Origin: Pseudomonas sp. KNUC1026
GTDB lineage: Bacteria; Pseudomonadota; Gammaproteobacteria; Pseudomonadales; Pseudomonadaceae
DNA length: 64,000 bases
NCBI RefSeq assembly: GCF_021650705.1
Contig: NZ_CP087138.1
Location: 4,704,501 to 4,768,500, forward strand
Reading direction: 5' to 3'
The stretch's first letter is position 1. Every line of letters begins with the position of its first letter. A program made the translations under genes and the position numbers. This document shows positions 27,477-36,571 of this stretch, one piece after another. The notes under the pieces are model-generated. The model was given only the letters and a program-made list of their open reading frames with translations, was not told where the DNA came from and did not search any database.

Positions 27477-29465
27477 TTACCCTCTGACGTGAAACCGGTC
27501 CACTTCCCGGCCAAGCTCTGTGGCCAGGGCTTCAAGCTCTTTGGCGGTCTGCGCCAGTTCCGACACGACCTGGCGCTGCTCGTCATTCACTTGAGCAACA
27601 CTTTGCAGGTTGGCGCTGAGCACGGTGGCGGTGCTGCTTCTGCTGGTGAGTGGCGGCAGCGATGCTCGCGAATTGCTCGCCGGCAGCGCGGCTCTGCTGA
27701 TCGATGTTCGACAGTGCCGCCGCGACCTTGGCATTGCGCTCCAGGCCTTCACGCATCAGCTCGTTACCCTGCTCCATGGTGTGCACGGCCTGCGCAGTTT
27801 GCTGCTGGATGCTGCCAATCATCCCGGAGATTTCATCGGTGGCCTGCCGCGTACGCCCGGCCAGGCTGCGCACTTCATCGGCGACAACCGCGAACCCACG
27901 GCCCTGCTCGCCGGCACGTGCGGCTTCGATGGCAGCGTTGAGGGCCGAACAGGTTGGTCTGCTCTGCGATCGAGGTAATCACGCTGACGATGCCGCCGAT
28001 TTCCTGCGAACGCTGGCCAAGGGTATCGATGACTCGGGCGGTTTCGCCCGAAGCGCCAGCAATCTGCTCCAGCGACGAGGACGCCTGCTCCATCGATGTA
28101 CGCCCTACACGGGTGTGCTCGGTGTTTTCCTGGGCGACGCGCTCGGTGTTGGCCATGTTGGTCGCGATGTGCTGGGAAGTAGCGCTGAACTCCTCCACTG
28201 CACCGGCCATGCTGGTGATCTCGCCCGACTGCTGATCCATGCCGGCGTAAGCACCGCTGGCCAGCCCATTCAGCGCCCTGGCGCGGGTATTGACCTGCGC
28301 AGAGGCATCGCGGATGTGGCGGACCATGTCTGCCAGCGCCTCGCCCATGTGGTTGAAGCTGTGGCCCAACTGGGCAATTTCATCGTGGCCGGCCACGGTG
28401 GAGCGGGCGTTGAGGTCGCCATTACCCAGCGCCTTGGCCTGGGCCAGGAGGGCATTGAGCGGTGCCAGGCGGCGGCGCAGCAACCAGACGGCCACGCCCA
28501 CCGATACCAGGGTTGCGATCAGGCTGCCAATCACCAGGCGCTCGCCGACTTCCCAGGTCACCTGATCCAGCTCGGCCTTGGGCATTGTCGCTACCGACGC
28601 TCCAGGGGCCGGCGGCAAAAGGCTCGGCCAGCGAGTAGAAACTCTCCTGGCCATCGGACCAGAAAGCACCGACACCGGGTTGCTTGAGCAACGGTGCGAG
28701 CGTCTGCGCGGCTTTATCCGGCTCACGCGCGCCCAACGGCGGCACCAGCCAATGGTTCTGCGCATCGAGCAAGGCCAGCGAGCCGCTGTCGCCGATGCGG
28801 AATTGCTTGAGCTTTTCGAACTGGGCCGTTTGGGCTTCGGTGTAATCAAAGCCCACGAACAGCACCGCAATCACCTTGCCACCCGCATCGCGCACGGGGG
28901 TGTACTGGGTCATGTAGTTGCGCCCGAACAGCAGCGCAGCGCCGACGTAGCCCTGCCCCGCCAGCAGTCGCTGGTAGGCGGGGTGAGCATGGTCGAGCTG
29001 GGTGCCGATGGCCCGGCTGCCGTCCTGCTTGGTCAGCGAAGTGCTGATCCGCACGAACTCGTCGCCGCTGCGCACGAACACCGTGGCCACGCCTTCGGTC
29101 ATCTTGCGAAAGTCGTCCACCAGCCCGGTATCGTTGTTGAGCACCGTACCGCCCAACGCCAATGTGGGTGTGGCAACTCCCGCCACATTCACCGGCTGGT
29201 CTGGCTGCACGGCCAGGCCCGTGCCGAAGCGCGACTCGAACAGCCCGCTCAGGCGCTGAGTGCTGATACGCAAAGTGCTCTGGAAGGTGTCGAGCTGGTC
29301 GGCGAGCAGTCGCGCTTCGCTGGCCATGTGGTCTTCGCGGGTGGCAAGGTTCGCCGCATTGAGCGAACGCAAGGCAAAAACGGTACTCAGGCTGATGACC
29401 ACCACCAGAATGGCGGCCAGGGCCAGGCCCAATTGTGAAGCGATACGCGCACGTGGCTGGTTCAA
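27477..29465 (-). CDS. Methyl-accepting chemotaxis protein with Cache3-Cache2 sensor, three frameshifts
   Basis: This is a transmembrane chemoreceptor of 661 residues after correction. Order: membrane segment (LGLALAAILVVVISLSTVFAL), a periplasmic Cache_3-Cache_2 domain (GTGLAVQPDQPV through GKVIAVLFVGFDYTEA), a second membrane segment (LVIGSLIATLVSVGVAVWLL), HAMP, and a signalling domain with [20 protein letters not shown] and RGFAVVADEVRSLAGRT. Extra bases lie at 28594-28595 (C), 27947 (G) and 27638-27639 (T). A TTG start at 29465 with AGGAGC seven bases upstream fits the conserved LNQPRARIASQ; the ATG at 29561 lacks a site. Relatives sense small carboxylates, but the ligand here is unknown. 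Confidence 0.85.
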
Positions 29466-29720
29466 GGCAATAGCTCCTGTTCGCACTGCCGGGTGGGCCC
29501 GGTCTATGAAGGCTTGCGAAGATGTAAAAATAGATTGAATGGCGCCAGATCGTTCCTGCATCGGCGGGCGCGCATGATACTTGAGTAGGTCGCTTGGAGA
29601 TAAGTGGTACGCCCGTGCTACACATCTGAAAATGCTGCACATACGGCTCAACGCTTGCGGCTGGCGAAGCTTCGAGCGCAGACTCCAATGCCAGCCGATA
29701 CCTGCCCGAACAATCAGAAA

Positions 29721-31122
29721 ATGCCTCTGACCAAACGCTCCGAACTGCTTGCCCTGCTGCGCCTGGCGGCCCCTCTGGTGGCCTCGCAGCTGGCGCATAT
29801 CCTCATGGTGTTGACCGATACGCTGATGATGGCGCGCTTGAGCCCTGAGGCACTGGCCGGGGGCGGGCTCGGCGCGGCAACGTATTCGTTCGTCTCCATC
29901 TTCTGTTTCGGGGTGATCGCGGCAGTCGGCACGCTGGTAGCCATTCGCCACGGGGCGGGTGACAGCGCCGGCGTTGCCCGCCTGACCCGGGCAGGGCTTT
30001 GGCTGGCGTGGCTGCTGGCGGGAGTTGGGGCTGTGCTGTTGTGGAGCTTGAAACCGCTGCTGCTGGCACTGGGCCAAACCCCGAGAACGTCGAGAACGCT
30101 GGGCATTTTCTGCTCCTGCTGCCTCTGGCGCTGCCAGGGGCGATGACATTCATGGCGTTGCGCGGCTTCACCAGCGCCGTGGGCAAGGCATGGCCGGTGA
30201 TGATCATCAGCCTGCTGGGCGCCGGGCTCAATGCGGTGCTCAACCTGGCATTGATCAACGGCTGGCTGGGCCTGCCGAAACTGGGCTTGCTGGGCATCGG
30301 GCTGGTCACGGCGATCGTCTCCAACGCCATGGCCGGCGCACTCTGGCTGCTGCTGGCCAAGGCACCGGCATACCGGGGTTACTCTTTGCGCAAAGGGCTG
30401 GCACGCCCGGACTGGCCGAGCATCCGCGAGCTGTGGCAACTGGGCTTGCCCATCGGCGGCACTTACGCTGTGGAAGTCGGGCTGTTCGCCTACGCAGCGT
30501 TGTGCATCGGCACTTTGGGCAGCGTGCAGCTGGCGGCGCACCGATCGCCTTGCAGGTGGTATCGGTGGCGTTCATGGTGCCGGTGGGGTTGTCGTACGCG
30601 GTCACGCTGCGGGTGGGCCATCACTACGGCGCCGGCGCACCGATGCTGGCGCGCCAGGCAGGCTGGGTCGGCATCGGTTTTGGCGCGGCGATCATGCTGT
30701 GCTTCGCGGCCACCTTCTGGGCAATACCGGCACGCATCATCGGTTTGTTCATCGATGCAGCGGACCCTGCCTTCGCGCCGGTATTCGCGCTGGCGATGAG
30801 CCTGCTGGCCATCGCTGCCTGGTTCGAGCTGTTCGACGGTGTGCAGACCATCGCCATGGGCGCACTGCGTGGGCTGAAAGAAAGCCGGCTCACCTTCTTC
30901 ATTGGCCTTTGCTGCTACTGGGTGATCGGCGCACCTACCGCCTGGTGGCTGGCGTTCCATGCCGGCTGGGGCGCCCAGGGCGTGTGGTGGGGCTTGGCGG
31001 CAGGCCTGGCCTGCGCGGCAGCAAGCCTGTGCTACGGCTTCACCCGGCGTATCCGGCGCTGGCAGCGTCGCTCGCCCGGCGCAGATACGCCTGCAGCTCC
31101 GCCATCGGCAGCGGCCGGCTGA
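29721..31122 (+). CDS. MATE-family multidrug efflux pump (NorM-like), two frameshifts
   Basis: This inner-membrane cation-coupled exporter has 467 residues after correction and 12 hydrophobic segments. The N-terminal half shows LLRLAAPLVASQLAHILMVL and TDTLMMARLSPEALAGGGLG; the matching second-half repeat is ELWQLGLPIGGTYAVEVGLF. One C is missing in the run 30079-30082 (TPENVENAGHFLLL is restored) and one A after 30542 (AAHQIALQVVSVAFMVPVG is restored). The 3' end overlaps the convergent GGDEF-EAL gene by 83 bp. The start ATG at 29721 opens MPLTKRSELLALLR; no strong ribosome-binding site is visible. Confidence 0.88.
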
Positions 31123-32710
31123 TCAGGTAGCCCTGCACCTGGTCACAGCCAAACTCTTCGAGCAAACCCAGCTGGCCGGCGGTTTCCACGCCCTCGGCCA
31201 CCACGTGCAGGTGCAGGTTGTGCGCCAGGTTCACCATGGCGTGTACCAGCTTGCGGTTCTCTTCGCGGGTTTCGATTTCGGCGACGAAGCTTTTGTCTAT
31301 CTTCAGCAGGGTGATCGGCAGGCTGTTGAGATGCACGAAGGACGAAAAACCGGTGCCGAAGTCGTCCAGTGAAAAGCGCACCCCCAGCCGGCCCAGAGCA
31401 TCCATGGTCTGGCGCACCAGGTCGTTGCGCCGCATCACTGCGGTTTCGGTGAGTTCGAACTCCAGCCAGCGGGCGTCGATATCACGTTCGCCGATCAGCC
31501 GGCGCAAGGTCGAGAGCAGCTGGCTGTCCTGGAACTGGCGAAACGACAGGTTCACCGCCATGTGCATGGGCGCGAACCCAGCCTCGCCCAGCCGCTGCAT
31601 GTCGTGCAGGGCCCGGGAGATTACCCAGTAACCCAGAGGCACGATCAAGCCGCTCTGCTCGGCCAGTGGCACGAACTCGCTGGGCGGCAGCAGGCCACGC
31701 TCGGCGTGGCGCCAGCGCACCAGGGCTTCGAGGCCGACCAGTTGGCCGCTGGCAAGATCCAGCCGGGGTTGGTAATGCAGCTCCAGCTCTTCACGCCGCA
31801 GCGCCCGGCGCAGCTCGCTTTCAAGATCGGCCAGGCTTCGCGCATTGCGGTTGATGTGCTCGTTGAACACGTGAAAGGTGCAGCCCTGGATGCCCTTGGC
31901 CTGGCGCATGGCGATGTGCGCATGCCACATCAACGGGTCGGCGCCCAAGGCGGCGCGGCCGTGAGCCAGGCCCAGGCTGCAACCGATAAGCAAGCTTTCG
32001 CCGTCTATCCAGTAGGGCTCGGCAAGCGCCTCGACGATACGCTCTGCCAACCGCTCGGCGCGCTGCGCTTCACCGCGCGTGTCGATCAGCAGGGCGAACT
32101 CGTCGCCACCGAGCCGCGCCAGCTGGTCGCACGGCTCCAGCTCGCTTTTCAGCCGCGCCACGACTTGGCGGATCAGCCGGTCGCCTGCCTGGTGACCGAG
32201 GGAATCGTTGGCATGGCGGAAGTTGTCCAGGTCCAGATGCCCGAGCACCAGGCCCCGGCCATCATTGGCCGCCAGGTAGGTGGTGAGCAGCGCATGAAAG
32301 CCTTGGCGGTTGGCGATGCCGGTGAGCGGGTCTTCTTCCGCCAGCCGTTGCAGGGTGCTCTCGAGCGATGCACGTTCACGCACGTGGCGCAGGCAGCGGC
32401 GCAGGGTGTCGCTGGTAACGGATGGGCGCACCAGCCAATCGGCAGCGCCGGCCGGGGGCTGTTCGGGTTCGGCTTCGAGCAGCAGCACCTGGGCCATTTC
32501 GCAGGCAGAGCCCTGTGGCTGAAGGGCCAGCGTCGTCAGCAGCACCGCGTTGGGGTCATTGGCAAACAAGCTGCTGACCGCCGCCCAGCTTGGCGCGCTG
32601 ATCAGAACGTAAGCATCGCCCAAAGGGGCCAGGCACTCGTGCAGCAAAGTAGCCCAGGCCGTGTGCTCAGCCAGCAGCAACAGGCGCGTGGGTTGCAAAG
32701 GCAACGACAC
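31040..32710 (-). CDS. GGDEF-EAL protein with receiver-like N-terminus
   Basis: This is a soluble cyclic-di-GMP enzyme of 556 residues. Residues 1-110 look like a degenerate receiver domain (RLLLLAEHTAWATLLHECLA). The GGDEF domain begins at DPLTGIANRQGF and has an intact catalytic LGGDEFALL. The EAL domain has LEALVRWRHAERG, the metal-binding ELTETAVM, DDFGTGFSS and KIDKSFV, with EGVETAGQL near the end. Both catalytic signatures are present, so it could synthesise, degrade or switch. No histidine kinase is next to it. Confidence 0.93.
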   Translation of the reverse strand: MSLPLQPTRLLLLAEHTAWATLLHECLAPLGDAYVLISAPSWAAVSSLFANDPNAVLLTTLALQPQGSACEMAQVLLLEAEPEQPPAGAADWLVRPSVTSDTLRRCLRHVRERASLESTLQRLAEEDPLTGIANRQGFHALLTTYLAANDGRGLVLGHLDLDNFRHANDSLGHQAGDRLIRQVVARLKSELEPCDQLARLGGDEFALLIDTRGEAQRAERLAERIVEALAEPYWIDGESLLIGCSLGLAHGRAALGADPLMWHAHIAMRQAKGIQGCTFHVFNEHINRNARSLADLESELRRALRREELELHYQPRLDLASGQLVGLEALVRWRHAERGLLPPSEFVPLAEQSGLIVPLGYWVISRALHDMQRLGEAGFAPMHMAVNLSFRQFQDSQLLSTLRRLIGERDIDARWLEFELTETAVMRRNDLVRQTMDALGRLGVRFSLDDFGTGFSSFVHLNSLPITLLKIDKSFVAEIETREENRKLVHAMVNLAHNLHLHVVAEGVETAGQLGLLEEFGCDQVQGYLISRPLPMAELQAYLRRASDAASAGYAG

Positions 32711-32954
32711 AGAGGCTCCTTATTATTCGAGGCAAACCAGGGCACAAGCGAAAAGCGCGCCAATGGTAATGGTTTTCGTTAACGGAACCAGAAAAATTTC
32801 CAATCGGAACAAAAGCGCCCGCCCGCATCCTGATGGAAAGTAACAAATACGGCAAATTTTGTTACAGGATCTTTTGCGCTACGTCAGGCAAACGCGGCAA
32901 GCGCAGCAGAGCCTGCTAAAATGCGCGGCCTTTTCTCTATCCCCGAATGTGCCC

Positions 32955-34963
32955 ATGTCCCGACTCAACCCTCGGCAGCAGGAAGCCGTGAACTACGTCG
33001 GCGGCCCGCTGCTGGTGCTCGCCGGCGCCGGCTCCGGCAAAACCAGCGTGATCACCCGCAAGATCGCCCACCTGATCCAGCAATGCGGTATCCGCGCCCA
33101 GTACATCGTGGCCATGACCTTCACCAACAAGGCTGCCCGCGAGATGAAAGAGCGCGTCGGCACCCTGCTGCGTGCCGGGGAGGGCCGCGGCCTCACGGTG
33201 TGCACGTTCCACGACCTGGGCCTGAACATCATCCGCAAGGAGCACGAGCGGCTGGGCTACAAGCCTGGCTTCTCGATTTTCGATGAGTCCGACATCAAGA
33301 GCCTGCTCTCGGACATCATGCAGAAGGAGTACTCCGGCGACGACGGCGTGGACGAGATCAAGAACATGATCGGCGCCTGGAAGAACGACCTGATCCTCCC
33401 CGAGCAGGCCCTGGCCGAGGCGCGCAACCCGCGCGGCGAACCGCCGCCATCGTCTACGCGCATTACCAGCGCACCTTGCGCGCGTTCAACGCGGTGGATT
33501 TCGACGACCTGATCCTGCAACCGGTCAAGCTGTTCCAGGAGCATGCCGATGTGCTCGAACGCTGGCAAAACCGCGTGCGCTACCTGCTGGTCGATGAATA
33601 CCAGGACACCAACGCCAGCCAGTACCTGCTGGTGAAGATGCTCATCGGCATGCGCAACCAGTTCACGGTGGTGGGCGATGATGACCAGTCGATCTACGCC
33701 TGGCGCGGCGCACGGCCTGAAAACCTCATGTTGCTCAAGGACGATTACCCGTCCCTGAAGGTGGTGATGCTCGAGCAGAACTACCGCTCTACCAGCCGCA
33801 TCCTGCGCTGCGCCAACACGCTGATCGCCAACAACCCCCACGCCTTCGAAAAGCAGTTGTGGAGCGAGATGGGCCACGGCGACGAGATCCGTGTGATCCG
33901 CTGCAAGAATGAGGAAGCCGAAGCCGAGCGTGTGGCGATGGAGATTCTCACCTTGCACCTTCGCACCGAGCGACCGTACAAGGACTTCGCCATCCTTTAC
34001 CGCGGCAACTACCAGGCCAAGCTGATCGAGTTGAAGTTGCAGCACCATCAGGTGCCGTATCGGCTCTCCGGCGGCACCAGCTTCTTCGCGCGCCAGGAGG
34101 TGAAAGACTTGATGTCCTACCTGCGCCTGTTGGTGAACCCCGATGACGACAACGCCTTTTTGCGGGTAATCAACGTGCCGCGTCGCGAAATCGGCTCGGC
34201 TACGCTGGAGAAGCTGGGCAACTATTCGACCGAGCGCCAGGTGTCGATGTACGGCGCCTGCGACGAGATGGGCCTGGCCCAGCACCTGGATGCGCGCTTC
34301 GTCGAACGCCTGCAGCGCTTCAAGCGGTGGATGGACAAGGTGCGTGAGCAGGTGGCATTGGAAGAGCCGATCCAGGCCTTGCGCAGCATGATCATGGACA
34401 TCGACTACGAAAACTGGATTCGCAGCAACAGCTCCAGCGACAAGGCCGCCGACTACCGCATCAGCAACGTGTGGTTCCTGATCGACGCACTGAAGAACAC
34501 GCTGGAAAAAGACGAAGATGGCGAGATGACCATCGAGGACGCCATCGGCAAGCTGGTGCTGCGCGACATGCTCGAGCGCCAGCAAGAGGAAGAAGAAGGC
34601 GCCGACGGCGTGCAGATGATGACGCTGCATGCGTCCAAGGGGCTCGAGTTTCCCTATGTGTTCATCCTGGGCATGGAGGAAGAAATCCTCCCGCACCGCT
34701 CCAGCATCGAAGCTGACACCATCGAAGAGGAGCGCCGCCTGGCCTATGTGGGCATCACCCGAGCCCGGCAGACACTGGCCTTCACCTTCGCAGCCAAGCG
34801 CAAACAGTACGGCGAGATCATCGACTGCCTGCCCAGCCGCTTTCTCGACGAGCTGCCGCCGGACGACCTGGCCTGGGAGGGGCAGGAGGATGCGCCGGTG
34901 GAGGTAAAGGCAGCGCGGGGGAACACTGCGCTGGCGGATATTCGGGCAATGCTCAAGCGGTGA
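32955..34963 (+). CDS. rep: ATP-dependent DNA helicase Rep, one frameshift
   Basis: This superfamily 1A 3'-5' helicase helps forks past protein obstacles. Motif I is LAGAGSGKTSVITRK, motif II LLVDEYQDTN, motif III VVGDDDQSIYAWRGA, motif V HASKGLEFPYVFILG and motif VI RLAYVGITRARQTLAF. With one A restored between 33435 and 33436 (NPRERTAAIVYAHYQRTL) the length is 669 residues, exactly that of Rep. Since rep is widely conserved, the break is most likely a sequence error. The ATG at 32955 opens MSRLNPRQQEAVNYV. The 244 bp before it (32711-32954) show nothing I could assign. Confidence 0.93.
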
Positions 34964-34978
34964 CAGCGAGCGGGGGCT

Positions 34979-35110
34979 TGTCGCGCGGCAAGCCGCCCTC
35001 CCACCTCGAAGCCCACCGAGCGCTCCGGGATCAGCACGGATCAAAAAGTGGGAGGCCGGCTTGCCGGGCGACGTGCAATGGGCGATGTGCGTCGCGCGGC
35101 AAGCCGCCCT
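34979..35110. repeat. REP/BIME cluster, one REP interrupted by IS110 copy 2
   Basis: The intact REP GTCGCGCGGCAAGCCGCC continues CTCCCAC at 34979-35004. A second REP in opposite orientation, GTGGGAGGCCGGCTTGCC, lies at 35049-35067. After a linker (GTGCAATGGGCGATGTGC) a third begins at 35091 and is cut at 35110 by the IS. Such clusters of facing REPs are BIMEs. The intact copy provides the reference for the split target. Confidence 0.85.
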
Positions 35111-35118
35111 TGTATGGT

Positions 35119-35289
35119 GATACTTGAAGGGGGAGGAGGGACAAGCCGCCCATCTGATTGCTCTGACCAGCAATACAGCCAGTGAGAGAAAACGTCCCTC
35201 CCTCTTCACCCAAGCGCCGATAAAGAATGCTTCGGTCGTAAACGACGATAGCGACAAGGCTGCGCCACTGGGTGCCCCCTTCAAGTATC
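35119..35289 (+). ncRNA. Candidate IS110 bridge RNA, copy 2
   Basis: The outer 15-bp inverted repeat GATACTTGAAGGGGG (35119-35133) pairs with 35275-35289. Inside, loop 1 is closed by GAGGGAC/GTCCCTC (35136-35142 with 35194-35200) and capped by the hairpin ATTGCT/AGCAAT (35157-35174). Its 5' strand carries CAAGCCGCCC (35142-35151), identical to the target REP at 35100-35109, and its 3' strand carries GTGAGAG (35182-35188), 6 of 7 to the complement of the right target CTCCCAC. Loop 2 is closed by CACCCA/TGGGTG (35207-35212 with 35269-35274) with hairpin GTCGT-AA-ACGAC. It carries AGAAT (35224-35228), matching the right end, and ACAAG (35254-35258), complementary to the left junction CTTGT. This is the bridge-RNA plan known from IS621. 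Confidence 0.7.
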
Positions 35290-35315
35290 GTCAAAGCTAA
35301 CCGGAGTGGCCGACC

Positions 35316-36281
35316 ATGGCAAACCGTGTGCAACGTACCGAGTTGGGTGTCGATGTCGCCAAGGACGAACTGGTGATCTACCGCAGCGATTGCGACAGCC
35401 TGACGCGCATCCCCAATACAAAACCTCAAATCAAGGCCTGGCTCAGATCGCTGCCCGCCCAGACCGCGATCGCACTCGAGCCTACCAATGCCTATCACTA
35501 TGACGTGACGGAACTGGCTCATGCAGCCGGCTTCGACGTGTTTGTGATCGATGGCTACCGCTTGAACAATTACCGTAAGGGAATCGGCCAGCGGGCCAAG
35601 ACCGACCCTTGCGATGCGCGTTTGCTGGCGCGTTATCTGAAAAACGAAGGTGACGAACTGCGCCCCTGGTCGCCACCCCCACCGGCCTACCGCAAGCTTC
35701 AAAGCCTCTTGCGCCGGCGCGCGGTGGTGGTTAAAAGCCTGCAGTGCATGCAGCTGAGCCTGGACGGCGAGCCGGCACTGAAAGCCGAACTTGCGCAGAT
35801 CAAGCGGCAGCTGGGGCTTGCGCTTCGCAGCATGGAAAAGAAGATCCACGAGGCGCTCAGAGAGGCCAATCTGCTGAGTCACGCCAAACGTATTCAGGCC
35901 ATCGAGGGCATAGGCCCGTTGACGGCTGCTGGCTTGATCATGGCCTTCATCCGCGGCGACTTCACGTCTTCCGACGCCTTCATCGCCTTCCTCGGCCTGG
36001 ACTTGCGGGTGTCGGACTCAGGCAGGAAACAGGGCCAGCGATGCCTGAGCAAGCGAGGCTGCGGTGAGATCAGACGCCTGCTCCACAACGCGGGAATGAG
36101 TGCCAGCCGCACCGCACAGTGGAAAGGGTTCTACGAACATCACCGGGCCAGAGGGCTGGCAACGACACAGGTACTGGTCATGCTCGCGCGAAAGCTGGCG
36201 CGTGTGGCGTTCGCGTTGATGAAGGGTGGCACCGAGTACCAGGCCGTCACGAGAAGTTATGGGGCCACCGTTAGCGCCTGA
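35316..36281 (+). CDS. IS110-family transposase, copy 2
   Basis: The 321 residues are identical to copy 1, with the same DEDD residues (D13, E55, D97, D100), helix-hairpin-helix and C-terminal serine region. It is intact. Its start lies 26 bp after the outer repeat of the candidate bridge RNA, with CGGAG about ten bases upstream. Both copies being intact and identical points to recent transposition or gene conversion. Confidence 0.97.
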   Translation: MANRVQRTELGVDVAKDELVIYRSDCDSLTRIPNTKPQIKAWLRSLPAQTAIALEPTNAYHYDVTELAHAAGFDVFVIDGYRLNNYRKGIGQRAKTDPCDARLLARYLKNEGDELRPWSPPPPAYRKLQSLLRRRAVVVKSLQCMQLSLDGEPALKAELAQIKRQLGLALRSMEKKIHEALREANLLSHAKRIQAIEGIGPLTAAGLIMAFIRGDFTSSDAFIAFLGLDLRVSDSGRKQGQRCLSKRGCGEIRRLLHNAGMSASRTAQWKGFYEHHRARGLATTQVLVMLARKLARVAFALMKGGTEYQAVTRSYGATVSA

Positions 36282-36370
36282 AAAAGCTGCTGGAGGTTTG
36301 AAGCGGTGAGAACCAACCGAGGCGATTCTGTCACCTCGGCGCTTACGGCTGGGCGCGAGTACAGCTGTGG

Positions 36371-36403
36371 GGCCCCGCATCGCCCGGCGAGCCGGCCTCC
36401 CAC
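36371..36403. repeat. REP inside the IS110 element (copy 2)
   Basis: CGCATCGCCCGGCGAGCCGG, continuing CCTCCCAC, is a full REP lying between the transposase stop and the element's right end. The equivalent in copy 1 is at about 21838-21866 (+ strand). The surrounding 60 bp hold nearly all differences between the copies. It may have been copied from chromosomal REPs by gene conversion. Confidence 0.6.
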
Positions 36404-36481
36404 GCATTGGCAGCGTGACCCTGGCGCTACGCCGGGGCTGCAAGATGGTCAGAGACAAGGGTTGCAAAAACCATAGAATCT

Positions 36482-36558
36482 CCCACCATCGGCGATCACC
36501 GTTGGTGGAAGGCCGGCTGGCCGGACGCCGTGTAACGGGCGACATGCGGCCTCCCATC
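36482..36558. repeat. REP remnants right of IS110 copy 2
   Basis: TCCCAC at 36481-36486 is the displaced end of the split REP. Degenerate REP sequence (GGAAGGCCGGCTGGCCGGAC, 36511-36530) and a second CCTCCCAT follow before the chemoreceptor gene. Confidence 0.6.
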
Positions 36559-36571
36559 CACTTTCAAGGCA

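Larger units (their letters stand above)
35111..36479 (+). mobile_element. IS110-family insertion sequence, copy 2, inserted in a REP
   Basis: This is a 1369-bp element with CT core dinucleotides at 35109-35110 and 36480-36481. It is nearly identical to copy 1 but in opposite orientation. Differences are one base in the 5' noncoding part and a handful confined to an internal REP (about 36367-36430); the transposase is identical. The left flank GCAAGCCGCCCT and right flank CTCCCAC rebuild the REP. The two copies are 12 kb apart, so homologous recombination between them would invert 23.1-35.1 kb. Confidence 0.88.

Noticed and set aside
32755..32800. Fur-box-like AT-rich sequence upstream of rep
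   Set aside because: Only short AATGG-type matches, no 19-bp symmetry, and no iron-related gene nearby.
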